A stretch of 14,931 bases of DNA. Source: Verrucomicrobiota bacterium (GTDB lineage Bacteria > Verrucomicrobiota > Verrucomicrobiia > Opitutales > Seribacteraceae). Made by a program: the position numbers and the translations under genes. Below the pieces are notes generated by a model that searched no databases, had not been told where the DNA came from, and saw only the letters and a list, made by a program, of their open reading frames with translations. This document shows, one piece after another, positions 1 through 7,332 of this stretch (position 1 is the first letter of the stretch; every line of letters starts with the position of its first letter). The stretch covers positions 1-14,931 of the forward strand of contig JACNJI010000286.1 in assembly GCA_014382645.1 (NCBI GenBank), in the 5' to 3' direction.

Positions 1-513
1 CGCTTCACGGGCAAGAAATGGCTGGAGAAGAAGCCAAAAGTATACCACAAAGACAAACTGGTCGTAAGGCTTGTCCTCGTTGAAGGCTCGGATGACATAG
101 TCGCGATAATGATAGGCATTGGGGCGCTCATGGTTTGTCTCAAAGCCGGCGCTGTCGGCATAGCGCACGACATCCAACCAGTGGCGGGCCCACCTCTCAC
201 CGTAACGGTGGCTGTCGAGAACCGTCTCCACCAACCTCTTGTAGGCGTCCTCTCCATTGTCCGCGACAAAGGCGTCCACTTCCTCTGGAGTGGGGAGCAA
301 TCCAAGCATGTCCAAGTAGATCCGCCGAATCAGTATGCGTTTGGACGCCTCTTTCGCTTGCTCCAAACCTTTTACCGAAAGCCGTTTCGTTACGAATTCG
401 TCGATGCTCTTCCCAGATGAAGGACGCTCGGGGGGAAGCAGTGCCCAATGCGTCTTCGCCCCCATCAGGAGCGGGAGAAAAAGAAGGAACGCCAATTGTA
501 CTGTTTCGCGCAT
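1..513 (-). CDS. DUF1549/DUF1553 (PSD1-type) protein, N-terminal part
   Basis: Partial gene, read from the ATG at 513 towards the left edge (171 codons, no stop reached). A short hydrophobic leader (residues about 6-18) suggests export. It is followed by [10 protein letters not shown], the typical lead-in of planctomycete/verrucomicrobial DUF1549 proteins, and then by a good DUF1549 segment: [39 protein letters not shown], and [18 protein letters not shown] ending at residue 154. No cytochrome c domain precedes DUF1549, unlike longer members. The family has no settled biochemical function; members often sit beside DUF1501 genes and are predicted exported. The start lies 42 bases after the stop of the PQQ-like gene on the same strand, so the two are probably co-transcribed. 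The oddity is at codons 155-171 (bases 1-51): the usual REQLAGD-like continuation is absent in all three frames, so the true gene may be interrupted or the sequence end chimeric. Family call is firm; the 3' end is not. Confidence 0.85.
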   Translation of the reverse strand, partial: MRETVQLAFLLFLPLLMGAKTHWALLPPERPSSGKSIDEFVTKRLSVKGLEQAKEASKRILIRRIYLDMLGLLPTPEEVDAFVADNGEDAYKRLVETVLDSHRYGERWARHWLDVVRYADSAGFETNHERPNAYHYRDYVIRAFNEDKPYDQFVFVVYFWLLLQPFLAREA

Positions 514-555
514 AGATGGATTACGAGTATATTATTAATTTGAATTTCTCGGCAA

Positions 556-1830
556 CTACTCTTTCCCTACGCACCATAAGTATTTTTTGCCCTTCAAAAT
601 AAGTTTACTTTCGGAGACGGCTGCCGATGCACGAGAGGAATCACCGAGATCCGATTCACCGAGCAGTTCGAACTTCTCCGCCGCCCGAACAACCAGCGTT
701 TTCCCTGCTGAGGCAATGAAGATGATTCCGTCCGAGGTGATCACCGGACTGATCGCCGGATCGATTCCCTGAGGTAACCGCTCCTTGAACAATTCCTCGC
801 CGGTGTTGATCCTGACGCATAGCAAAATACCAGGTTGGTTCATGCGAAACACTAGGTCGCCGTATGCCACTGGCGAACCAAGTCCTGACGGCGCCGGTCC
901 TAGCTTCGTTTTTAGATGGGTGGCCGTGATGTCGCCTGTCCCTTCGGGGTCGACGATCAGGCCGGGCTGTCCGCCACGACCACCCATGCAGTAAACAAAA
1001 CCCTTGGTCATTACCGGGGAGGAAACTGGCCAAATGTCACGTCCCCATTTGCAGGACCAAATCACCTCGCCGTTGTTCGGGTCGACGCCTTGCAGCGCAT
1101 GGGTTGCGCTCACCAAAAGCTGGGGGCGACCTTTCACTTGAGCGAGGACCGGAGTGGCATGGCCAAAGCTGGTTTTTTCGCGCTTGCGCTGCCAGCGTTG
1201 CTTGCCGGTGGCAGCATCGAATGCTTGAATCGTCGCTTTGGAAGACTTGCGATCGGTCAGCAGGATCACCGTGTCGCCGAAAACCATCGGGCTGACCGCC
1301 ATTGCGACATCGAATGCCGCATGGTCAGGAATAACCTGCGACCACACGGGTTTGCCATCGAGGGTTAGGGCATGAAGAATCGATGAACCGAATGCTGCGT
1401 AGACACGTTTGCCGTCGCTGGCAGGAGTGGGCGAGGCGTAACCTCCCCGCAGGTCGGAAATCGTCCATGGACCCGGTTTTACGATGCGATCCCATAGCTG
1501 TTTGCCATCGGCCAAGCGGTAACAGGTGACGTGATGTTCCGGCTGGGTCGCCTTTCGGTCCGCGTTCGCCGCCCACACGCAACTCGTCACGAAAACACGA
1601 CCATTTGCTACGATGGGGCTCCCTTGGTTGTGATCCGGGCTTCCATCGCCAAAGGGCAGGGGAACTTTCCAAAGGATGTTTTCTCCCGTCTTCGCGTCCC
1701 AGCGCAGTGGCAGCTTGGTTTCTTCCTGTATGACGCCCATGCCGGTCGATCCGCGATAGCCGGGCCAGTCTTCCGCGGTTAACAGGATTGGGAAGAAGAG
1801 ACTTAGGACAATTACATTATGGATCACCAT
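556..1830 (-). CDS. Exported PQQ-like beta-propeller repeat protein
   Basis: A protein of about 424 residues built of beta-propeller blades of the PQQ_2 type (also seen in BamB and quinoprotein alcohol dehydrogenases). Signs are the mature N-terminus DWPGYRG, and repeated strand motifs such as ADGKQLWDR, LDGKPVWSQ, ATGKQRWQR, NNGEVIWS and NTGEELFKE, each followed by a segment like SPVMTKGFVYCMG. I chose the ATG at 1830 because it puts a clean signal peptide (MVIHNVIVLSLFFPILLTA) at the start. The frame stays open to a TTG at 1893, but that adds 21 residues that look unlike a leader. No clear Shine-Dalgarno is visible. It lies 142 bases after the large cytochrome fusion gene and 42 bases before the DUF1549 gene, all on the same strand, suggesting one transcription unit. 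Related proteins in these phyla are usually annotated as PQQ-binding-like; whether this one binds a cofactor or is a structural propeller cannot be decided from sequence. Confidence 0.9.
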   Translation of the reverse strand: MVIHNVIVLSLFFPILLTAEDWPGYRGSTGMGVIQEETKLPLRWDAKTGENILWKVPLPFGDGSPDHNQGSPIVANGRVFVTSCVWAANADRKATQPEHHVTCYRLADGKQLWDRIVKPGPWTISDLRGGYASPTPASDGKRVYAAFGSSILHALTLDGKPVWSQVIPDHAAFDVAMAVSPMVFGDTVILLTDRKSSKATIQAFDAATGKQRWQRKREKTSFGHATPVLAQVKGRPQLLVSATHALQGVDPNNGEVIWSCKWGRDIWPVSSPVMTKGFVYCMGGRGGQPGLIVDPEGTGDITATHLKTKLGPAPSGLGSPVAYGDLVFRMNQPGILLCVRINTGEELFKERLPQGIDPAISPVITSDGIIFIASAGKTLVVRAAEKFELLGESDLGDSSRASAAVSESKLILKGKKYLWCVGKE

Positions 1831-1972
1831 TTTTGTAATGATGCGTTGAGAGGTGAAAGGATCAAGCGTGGAACAGAGCCATTTTTCAATCAATGAATCT
1901 GGGGGTGGCTAATGCTCGCTAGGATTTATGACTTTTGTCGCGTGCGTTTGCCGTTGAGCATGGCGCCGATCA

Positions 1973-4900
1973 TTACTTGTCCAGTTCCTCTTCTGTCCAC
2001 GGTTTGTCGCGATTCTTTGTCGCCTCTCTTACCGATTTCACCTCATGCGGGCTCACCGTGCCGCTCCCTTGCCCGAATTCCTTCCGAATGAAGGTCAGTA
2101 CATCGGCAATCTGTTTATCGGTTAGGCCGCCCATCGCTGGCATCGGTACGGAGTTCGGTTTGTCACCATGCACTTGGCCCGCCACGGAGATGGGACCAGT
2201 TAAGCCGTGTAGAACGGTTTTGATGAGTCTGGCCTTGTCTTTGCCGCTAACCCAATCGCTTCCCGCGAGTGGTGGGTAGACGCCTGGTAGGCCCTTGCCT
2301 CCGGGTTGATGGCACGCCAGGCAGGCCGTCTCATAAATCTTTTCTCCTGGTGCTCGTGGTTTTGGAATTTCGCCGAGAAGTCTACGCAAATACTCGCGTT
2401 GAACATCGCTGTCCAGAGAAAGCTGGCCATCCGCAAAGGCCGTGGCCCAATACGACTGGAGGGCACGTGCGCTCTGGCGAATCGCGTAGTCCAGAAAGGG
2501 ATCGCGCGGTTGATCAAGGGCTGCTGCGACGACTTTAATCGATTCGGACTGTGGCAGGTAGCTCGTGGCAATGACGGCTTCGAGACGGACGCGGGGATGC
2601 TGATCCACGACCCTAGCGTTCAGGAGGCTGAGGGGATCGTCCAATGCCCCGGCCCACATTCCCGTCACGCGGGTGGCGTAGGCTCGAACTCGGGCGTCCT
2701 CCGAGTTCAGAAGACGTTTCAGTAACCCCGGGTGCGGCGATTCGTGAGCCTGGAAAATGCCGATCAGTTCGAGTCGTTGCTGATCATTTTCCGCCTTTTC
2801 AATCAACGCCGTTGCCGCCGGGATCACGGCCGCCGTCGGGGCGTCAAACAACAGCCGCTTAGCCTGGTACCGGGTCCAGCGTTCGGGCGATTGCAGCTGG
2901 TCGAGCAATTCTGCGGGTGACATCGCGGCGAGGTCGGGTTGTTTGATGGGATCGCGATTTTTCGCCGTGATCCGCCAGATGCGGCCGTGAGTCATATCGC
3001 GTCGGGGATCGGCGTAGCTCGCTTGGTAGTGGCCGATTACCGGATTGTACCAATCGGCCAAATACATACCGCCATCCGGACCGACACTAACATCGACAGG
3101 ACGAAACGCGTTGTTCGATGATTTCAGTAACTTGGGCAGCTGGGTCGTTTTAAAGCCGGAACCCGCATCTTCGAAACGGTGCAGCTCGACCACGGCTCCG
3201 AAATAACCGCCTATCAGAGCGCTGCCCTGAATTTCGTCGGGCAGGGCGCGGGTGCCGATGATATCGAGCGAAGTCGTCTTGGGTGATGTTTCAAAAAGCG
3301 GTCCGACGGAGTGGTATTGTTCGGGCGATGCGCGGTAGGAAGCGCTGGCCTCGGTTTCCGAACTACTACCCGTCGAGCTGGCCCCGCTTACCATGCCGGG
3401 GACAGACCAATAGCCCTGGGGACGGTCGCCGGATTTGTGAAAAACCTGTCCGTAGTCATCAAAGGCGATACCCCAGCAATTAGCTCCCGCCATTCCGCCG
3501 CCGAAAAAGCCTTCTAGCAGCAAGGTTCGCGGATTAAAGCGCCACAGTGCGGCCCGGTCGAGTCGCTTGATTCCCCAGGGAGTCTCGACTCTCGACATGG
3601 CGTGTAGGCCCTGACTGAACCACAACGTGCCGTCCGGACCGTGGCAGATGCTGTTGATAAGCTGGTGAGTGTCGCCGATCCCAAATCCAGAAAAAATGAC
3701 ACGGTGCTCGTCCGCTTTTCCGTCGCCATCCGTATCGCGCAGGTGGAGGAGGCGATCGAAATCGCAAACATAAACCCCGCCTTTCCCTCCCCCGGGTTCA
3801 ACTCCCTGAACCATGGTCAGGCCATCGGCGAAGGTCCACGACTTATCGGCCTTGCCGTCGCCATCGGTATCTTCAACGATCTGGATGTAGTCGGAATTGT
3901 CCGAGCCGGCGAGAGATTGTGGATAAGACGGCGAGCAGGCCGCGTAGAGTCGCCCGCGTTCGTCCCAGGCGATTTGCACGGGGTTGACCACACCGTGTTC
4001 CTCGGAGGCAAATAGATTGACCTCGTATCCCTCCGCCATCTCGAAAGTGGCCTGTTGTTCCTCCGGGGTGAGAGCTTTCGAGGCACTGGCATGAGAGGTT
4101 TTTCTTTTAGGCAATTTCAGGTGAGTGGCCGATTCGCCAAGAGCGAGAGCGTGAATCCGAGCGTCAGCGGACTTAACGAGCGGAAGCTGGGCGTTGAAGG
4201 CCGCCTGCAGGGAAGACCCCTGTCCACCCGGCTTCCCATACATTTGATTGACTCGATCTCCGTAGACGAAGGACCAGTTCGCGGGTCGCCAGCAATCGAA
4301 CCAGAGCCGGTTTTTGAGGATGACTGCTGTGTTCAATTGTGGCTTTGATAAAAGGCTTTCCACATCTTGTTCAAGGCTGCCGACAATAGCTCGGCTAACA
4401 GTCTTCAATCCGCGGCCCGTGAGATGGACGCCGTTTTCAGTTCGCCGTTCCCCGGTTAGTCCTGACAGATTCACAAAAACAGCGCCGCGTTGTTTCGCGA
4501 TCTCTCGGATTGCGTTCGTATAAGCGACGACATCACCATTCCGATTCGACATATCTGGCGCATGCGAAGCAAGCGGCTTCTCGAAAGGCATTGGCGAGAC
4601 TAGAACGAGGCGTTTGGTTCGGGCTGCGAATTGATCCAGCAACCGGTGAAAGGCGGTGATGAACTCGGGTAAACGCTCCATTCCATCGAGCGCTTCCATT
4701 TGCCCGAATTGAGCGATCACCATCGTCGCGCCAACCGCTTCCAATTGCTCCGACCAGGTTCCGAAGTTCAGTTCGCGCCATTGCTGGTAAACCGTGTCCG
4801 CCTCCCACGCCATGGGCCGAAAAACGGGCTTTTTATCCGCGTAGGCCAATCCTAACAAAGACTCAATATTCCCCGCCTTTTGTTCCCGCACGAAATTCTC

Positions 4901-5647
4901 CTGGCCGGCGAAGACAATCACCTCGTTCTTGCCCACTTTGAACTTTCCCTCGGAAAAGGGAGCGAGAGGTGCGGACGGTTGCGCTTTGCCGAAACGCCTC
5001 AAAATCAACCCATCGGGCGGAACGGCTGATTTGGGCAAATCCTCGATCGTGATATTGCGAAAGGAAATTTCGGCCTTGCAGTCACCGTGAATCTGAAGGG
5101 CGATTTTGCCCTCCTTCGCAATTTCCGGGTTCGACTCGCGGTAGATCGCCGTCCGCTGACCATTGATGAAAAGAAGGATCAGATTTCCATCGGCGATCAC
5201 TTCGTAGCGATTCCATTTGCCAGTTTTTTCAAGATGTCTGACGAACTCCTTATCAGCCTGGGCAAGAAACTTGCGGCGACGTGATTCGTCGTAAAGGCAT
5301 CCCGTCCAGCCTGCTCCAATATCCGCCTGAAACCCTGACATTTCGTTAGGCGGATCGGATATTCGCTCGCTCCGGAACTGCACCCCGCCATTGACGAAAC
5401 CTTCGGTGCCGACCAACTTGTATTCAAAACGCAAGTGGAAATTCCGGTAGGACTCGGTTGTGGCGAGGAACTCGTTTTTGGGATTCCCCGCCATCGAGCC
5501 TCCGATGATAACGCCATTCTCAATGTGCCAAACCTTATTCGTCTCGCCCTCCCAGCCGTTGAAGGTTTTGCCATCAAAAAGGGTGACCGGAGCGGAAAAT
5601 GTAGCAGTAGTGAGCCAAAAAAATGTGCAGACAAGGCAGAATCTCAT
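1973..5647 (-). CDS. DUF1080 - SGNH-like - PVC-type heme-binding dehydrogenase fusion with C-terminal cytochrome c
   Basis: A 1224-residue exported multidomain protein. Residues 1-18 are a signal peptide (MRFCLVCTFFWLTTATFS). Residues about 20-203 are DUF1080, from VTLFDGKTFNGWEG to FRNITIEDLP. Residues about 235-430 have the outline of an SGNH/GDSL hydrolase, but the nucleophile block reads FAGQENFV in place of GDS and the last block is ENGVHLT with His408. NRLWFDCWRPANWSF (446-460) is the usual linker of PVC dehydrogenases. Residues about 530-900 are the PVC membrane-bound dehydrogenase propeller: FEMAEGYEVNLFA, two DTDGDGKAD calcium-type loops at 593-601 and 638-646, RPVDVSVGPDGGMYLADWYN, HGRIWRI. 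Residues about 905-1090 are helical HEAT-like repeats. Cytochrome c follows, with CLACH at 1109-1113 and a likely Met ligand in MPAMG near 1161-1165. Family knowledge suggests periplasmic electron transfer coupled to sugar or alcohol oxidation. The fusion implies that DUF1080, whose characterised members hydrolyse 3-keto-disaccharides, acts on the oxidised product; that is inference. Domain calls are strong, activity unproven. Confidence 0.93.
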   Translation of the reverse strand: MRFCLVCTFFWLTTATFSAPVTLFDGKTFNGWEGETNKVWHIENGVIIGGSMAGNPKNEFLATTESYRNFHLRFEYKLVGTEGFVNGGVQFRSERISDPPNEMSGFQADIGAGWTGCLYDESRRRKFLAQADKEFVRHLEKTGKWNRYEVIADGNLILLFINGQRTAIYRESNPEIAKEGKIALQIHGDCKAEISFRNITIEDLPKSAVPPDGLILRRFGKAQPSAPLAPFSEGKFKVGKNEVIVFAGQENFVREQKAGNIESLLGLAYADKKPVFRPMAWEADTVYQQWRELNFGTWSEQLEAVGATMVIAQFGQMEALDGMERLPEFITAFHRLLDQFAARTKRLVLVSPMPFEKPLASHAPDMSNRNGDVVAYTNAIREIAKQRGAVFVNLSGLTGERRTENGVHLTGRGLKTVSRAIVGSLEQDVESLLSKPQLNTAVILKNRLWFDCWRPANWSFVYGDRVNQMYGKPGGQGSSLQAAFNAQLPLVKSADARIHALALGESATHLKLPKRKTSHASASKALTPEEQQATFEMAEGYEVNLFASEEHGVVNPVQIAWDERGRLYAACSPSYPQSLAGSDNSDYIQIVEDTDGDGKADKSWTFADGLTMVQGVEPGGGKGGVYVCDFDRLLHLRDTDGDGKADEHRVIFSGFGIGDTHQLINSICHGPDGTLWFSQGLHAMSRVETPWGIKRLDRAALWRFNPRTLLLEGFFGGGMAGANCWGIAFDDYGQVFHKSGDRPQGYWSVPGMVSGASSTGSSSETEASASYRASPEQYHSVGPLFETSPKTTSLDIIGTRALPDEIQGSALIGGYFGAVVELHRFEDAGSGFKTTQLPKLLKSSNNAFRPVDVSVGPDGGMYLADWYNPVIGHYQASYADPRRDMTHGRIWRITAKNRDPIKQPDLAAMSPAELLDQLQSPERWTRYQAKRLLFDAPTAAVIPAATALIEKAENDQQRLELIGIFQAHESPHPGLLKRLLNSEDARVRAYATRVTGMWAGALDDPLSLLNARVVDQHPRVRLEAVIATSYLPQSESIKVVAAALDQPRDPFLDYAIRQSARALQSYWATAFADGQLSLDSDVQREYLRRLLGEIPKPRAPGEKIYETACLACHQPGGKGLPGVYPPLAGSDWVSGKDKARLIKTVLHGLTGPISVAGQVHGDKPNSVPMPAMGGLTDKQIADVLTFIRKEFGQGSGTVSPHEVKSVREATKNRDKPWTEEELDK

Positions 5648-6067
5648 GATTTCGTTATATTATTTTTGATTTAGATTCAAGACGACTGGAGATTATTTGA
5701 TTATCTACTGCCATGTTGCCTGACAATCAGTTAAAGGTACATATGACGCTCAAGGGTTTCAGAGGCTAAATTCAGATCTCTATTGAAGTGCTTTTCCTGG
5801 GATGCGGAAGCCTCGAAGATTGAAGTTGCGCCTGGCGTGTAGAGATTGCTTGCCGAATTTGTCAGTATTCTTGTCACCAATGCCGTAATTATGTTCGGCG
5901 ACCTCCGTCTCCTTTGAAATATCCGTAAGTTTTTGGGGCTTCATATGTAGGCGACAAGCGAGTTCGCATGCCTTGCTGGCGGCATCTAGACGATCGGCGG
6001 CAGGAGAGCGGGCTGTTTGAAGTCAAGCTGTTTTAATGCGGGCTAGCCCCATGCACTCAAGAACACA
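5648..6067. other. Gap of about 420 bases without a convincing gene
   Basis: This stretch separates the FKBP gene from the large fusion gene, both on the minus strand, and probably holds the fusion gene's promoter: the roughly 40 bases directly upstream of its start are very AT-rich, with TTGAAT followed 17 bases later by TAACGA, too weak to call. The only reading frame of note is on the minus strand, open from 6022 to a TAG at 5780 (80 codons). Its only ATG (5944) gives 54 residues beginning MKPQKLTDISKETEVAEHNY, mostly hydrophilic, with no family I recognise and no ribosome binding site. It could be a small gene, a remnant of a decayed gene, or chance. No RNA gene is recognisable. Confidence 0.5.
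6036..6052 (-). terminator. Possible weak hairpin after the FKBP gene
   Basis: Fifteen bases past the FKBP stop, the minus strand can fold ATG-GGG, loop CTAG, CCC, a one-base bulge, then CAT. The core is the perfect palindrome GGGCTAGCCC. It is followed by TAAAA and not by a T-run, so it is a poor intrinsic terminator. It could equally be a chance palindrome. Confidence 0.25.
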
Positions 6068-6814
6068 TTAATTCTTTATGATCTCAAGGAGTTCGCATTC
6101 GAAGATCAAAGTGTCGCCTGGTTTGATCTTGCCGCCGGGTCGAGGGTTGTCGCCGTAACCCAACTCGCTTGGGATGTAAATTCGCACCTTGCCGCCGACT
6201 TTTACTTTTGTGAGTCCACCGGAGAATCCCTTGATGACGCCACGCATGGGAAAGCTTGCAGGTTGCTGTCGCTCCACGGAACTGTCAAATACCGTGCCGT
6301 CGGTCAATGTTCCGTGATAGTGCAGTCGCACCGTATCGTTCATGGTGGGATTTGGGCCTGTTCCTTCCTTTAGGATTTCGTAAAGGAATCCGGAAGGATC
6401 TTTCAATACGCCTTCCTTTTGCTGCAAGTCGGCAAGGAATTGTTTTCCCTTAGCTTTGTTTACAGTAGACGTCTTTGCTCCTGACGATTGCTTGGCCTCA
6501 CGAGCAATCTCCATCTTCCCTCGCATAATTGCTTCTATTTTGGGCTGGAGACTTTGTACCTCCGGCGGGATTTCCTTGAGCTTTATTCCTTTTACAATTC
6601 CGGATACAATCAACTCGATTTCCTTGTCCGAAAATTCCATCCGCGAAAGTCCCGAACCTTGTGCGAACATCATGCCGATGGCTTCGTAAACCTTCTGATC
6701 CGGTTGAGGTTCCTTCTCGGCGGCGCTTCCCAATGATGCGAGTAAAATTGAACTTATTGCGAAAAAGCCCAACGTCTTCATTCCTGCCCTAATTGAATTG
6801 GAGTTATTTTTCAT
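6068..6814 (-). CDS. Exported FKBP-type peptidyl-prolyl cis-trans isomerase
   Basis: A 248-residue folding catalyst that would isomerise X-Pro bonds in the periplasm or at the cell surface. Residues 13-31 (KTLGFFAISSILLASLGSA) form a signal peptide. Residues about 38-130 are a helical FKBP_N-type dimerisation/chaperone region, as in Mip and FkpA. Residues about 142-246 are the FKBP domain, with the pocket residues Tyr166 (HYHG), Phe176 and Asp177 (VFDSS), Ile194 (VIKGF), Tyr220 (GYGD) and Phe238 (DTLIFECELL). The pocket-floor position that is Trp in most FKBPs (GW in VIPGW) is Phe197 here. The ATG at 6814 is given; a second ATG at 6781 has AGGG upstream at good spacing and would start directly with the leader, so it may be the real start. 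It is divergent from the DUF6172 gene with 190 bases between them, so it has its own promoter, and it is not obviously tied to the glycan-type genes. Family call is firm. Confidence 0.95.
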   Translation of the reverse strand: MKNNSNSIRAGMKTLGFFAISSILLASLGSAAEKEPQPDQKVYEAIGMMFAQGSGLSRMEFSDKEIELIVSGIVKGIKLKEIPPEVQSLQPKIEAIMRGKMEIAREAKQSSGAKTSTVNKAKGKQFLADLQQKEGVLKDPSGFLYEILKEGTGPNPTMNDTVRLHYHGTLTDGTVFDSSVERQQPASFPMRGVIKGFSGGLTKVKVGGKVRIYIPSELGYGDNPRPGGKIKPGDTLIFECELLEIIKN

Positions 6815-7004
6815 GCAAGAAAACTCGCTTCTGTGGGGATCGAGTCAATCGAAATCAACTGATTTCTCTTCTTGAATTATTACGAAAACAATCGCATCGA
6901 ACTGTGTGCTTGAGTAATAATTGCTGGAGTTGATTCTGATCTCTTGTCTTGTTCTGGCGGAAGAGAGCGCGTTAACCTTTTCGAATGCTCGTATTTAACA
7001 AACT

Positions 7005-7295
7005 ATGAAACAGACATTCAATCTAGTGCACCCCAAAATCAAATTTCCCAGGCTTGTGGATGCAGTGAGAGGCGATGTCAACAAATACCTAAAGAGAGAG
7101 CGAAGAAAAGAGCTGCCGGAGAAATTCGACTTCTGGGATTTCGACTGCAAATTCGGCCCGACTGCCGAAGAGGCAAAAGTCATTCATGTGGCTGAAATCG
7201 GAAAATTCATTGATGCCGCCGAAGTGGAACAGTTGAAGTCGTTTTATGTTGAAATTTTGGCCAAGGCAGCTCGTAGGACAAAAAAGCCCAAATGA
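7005..7295 (+). CDS. DUF6172 family protein
   Basis: A 96-residue soluble protein and the only plus-strand gene in the window. It is recognised by the characteristic run MKQTFNLVHPKIKFPRLVDA, then KYLKRERRKELPE, FWDFDCKFG, AEEAKVIHVAEI and FYVEILAKAARRTKKP. These span the whole length, so the protein is one full domain of the usual size. It is rich in Lys and Arg at both ends, with no signal peptide or membrane segment, so it should be cytoplasmic. Function is unknown; the basic surface could suit nucleic acid binding, but this is a guess. It is divergent from the FKBP gene and converges on the DUF1501 gene, 37 bases away. No strong Shine-Dalgarno precedes the ATG. Confidence 0.88.
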   Translation: MKQTFNLVHPKIKFPRLVDAVRGDVNKYLKRERRKELPEKFDFWDFDCKFGPTAEEAKVIHVAEIGKFIDAAEVEQLKSFYVEILAKAARRTKKPK

Positions 7296-7301
7296 ATTTC
7301 G

Positions 7302-7327
7302 AAGCGGAAACACCGAAGTCCGCTTTT
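7302..7327. terminator. Hairpin between convergent genes, likely terminator
   Basis: The arms AAGCGGA (7302-7308) and TCCGCTT (7319-7325) are perfect 7-base complements around a 10-base loop. On the plus strand the hairpin is followed by TTAAATTTT, so it starts 7 bases after the DUF6172 stop and suits that gene best. On the minus strand it starts 8 bases after the DUF1501 stop, but there the downstream side (CGAAATTC) lacks a T-run, so bidirectional action is possible but weaker. Confidence 0.6.
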
Positions 7328-7332
7328 AAATT

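Noticed and set aside
916..1368. 150-codon plus-strand open frame
   Set aside because: Antisense shadow of the PQQ-like gene at 556-1830; no recognisable domain or ribosome site.
1927..1974. 15-codon frame starting in the TAATG at the end of the fusion gene (MIGAMLNGKRTRQKS)
   Set aside because: Too short, no homologue recognised, and most likely chance sequence in the spacer.
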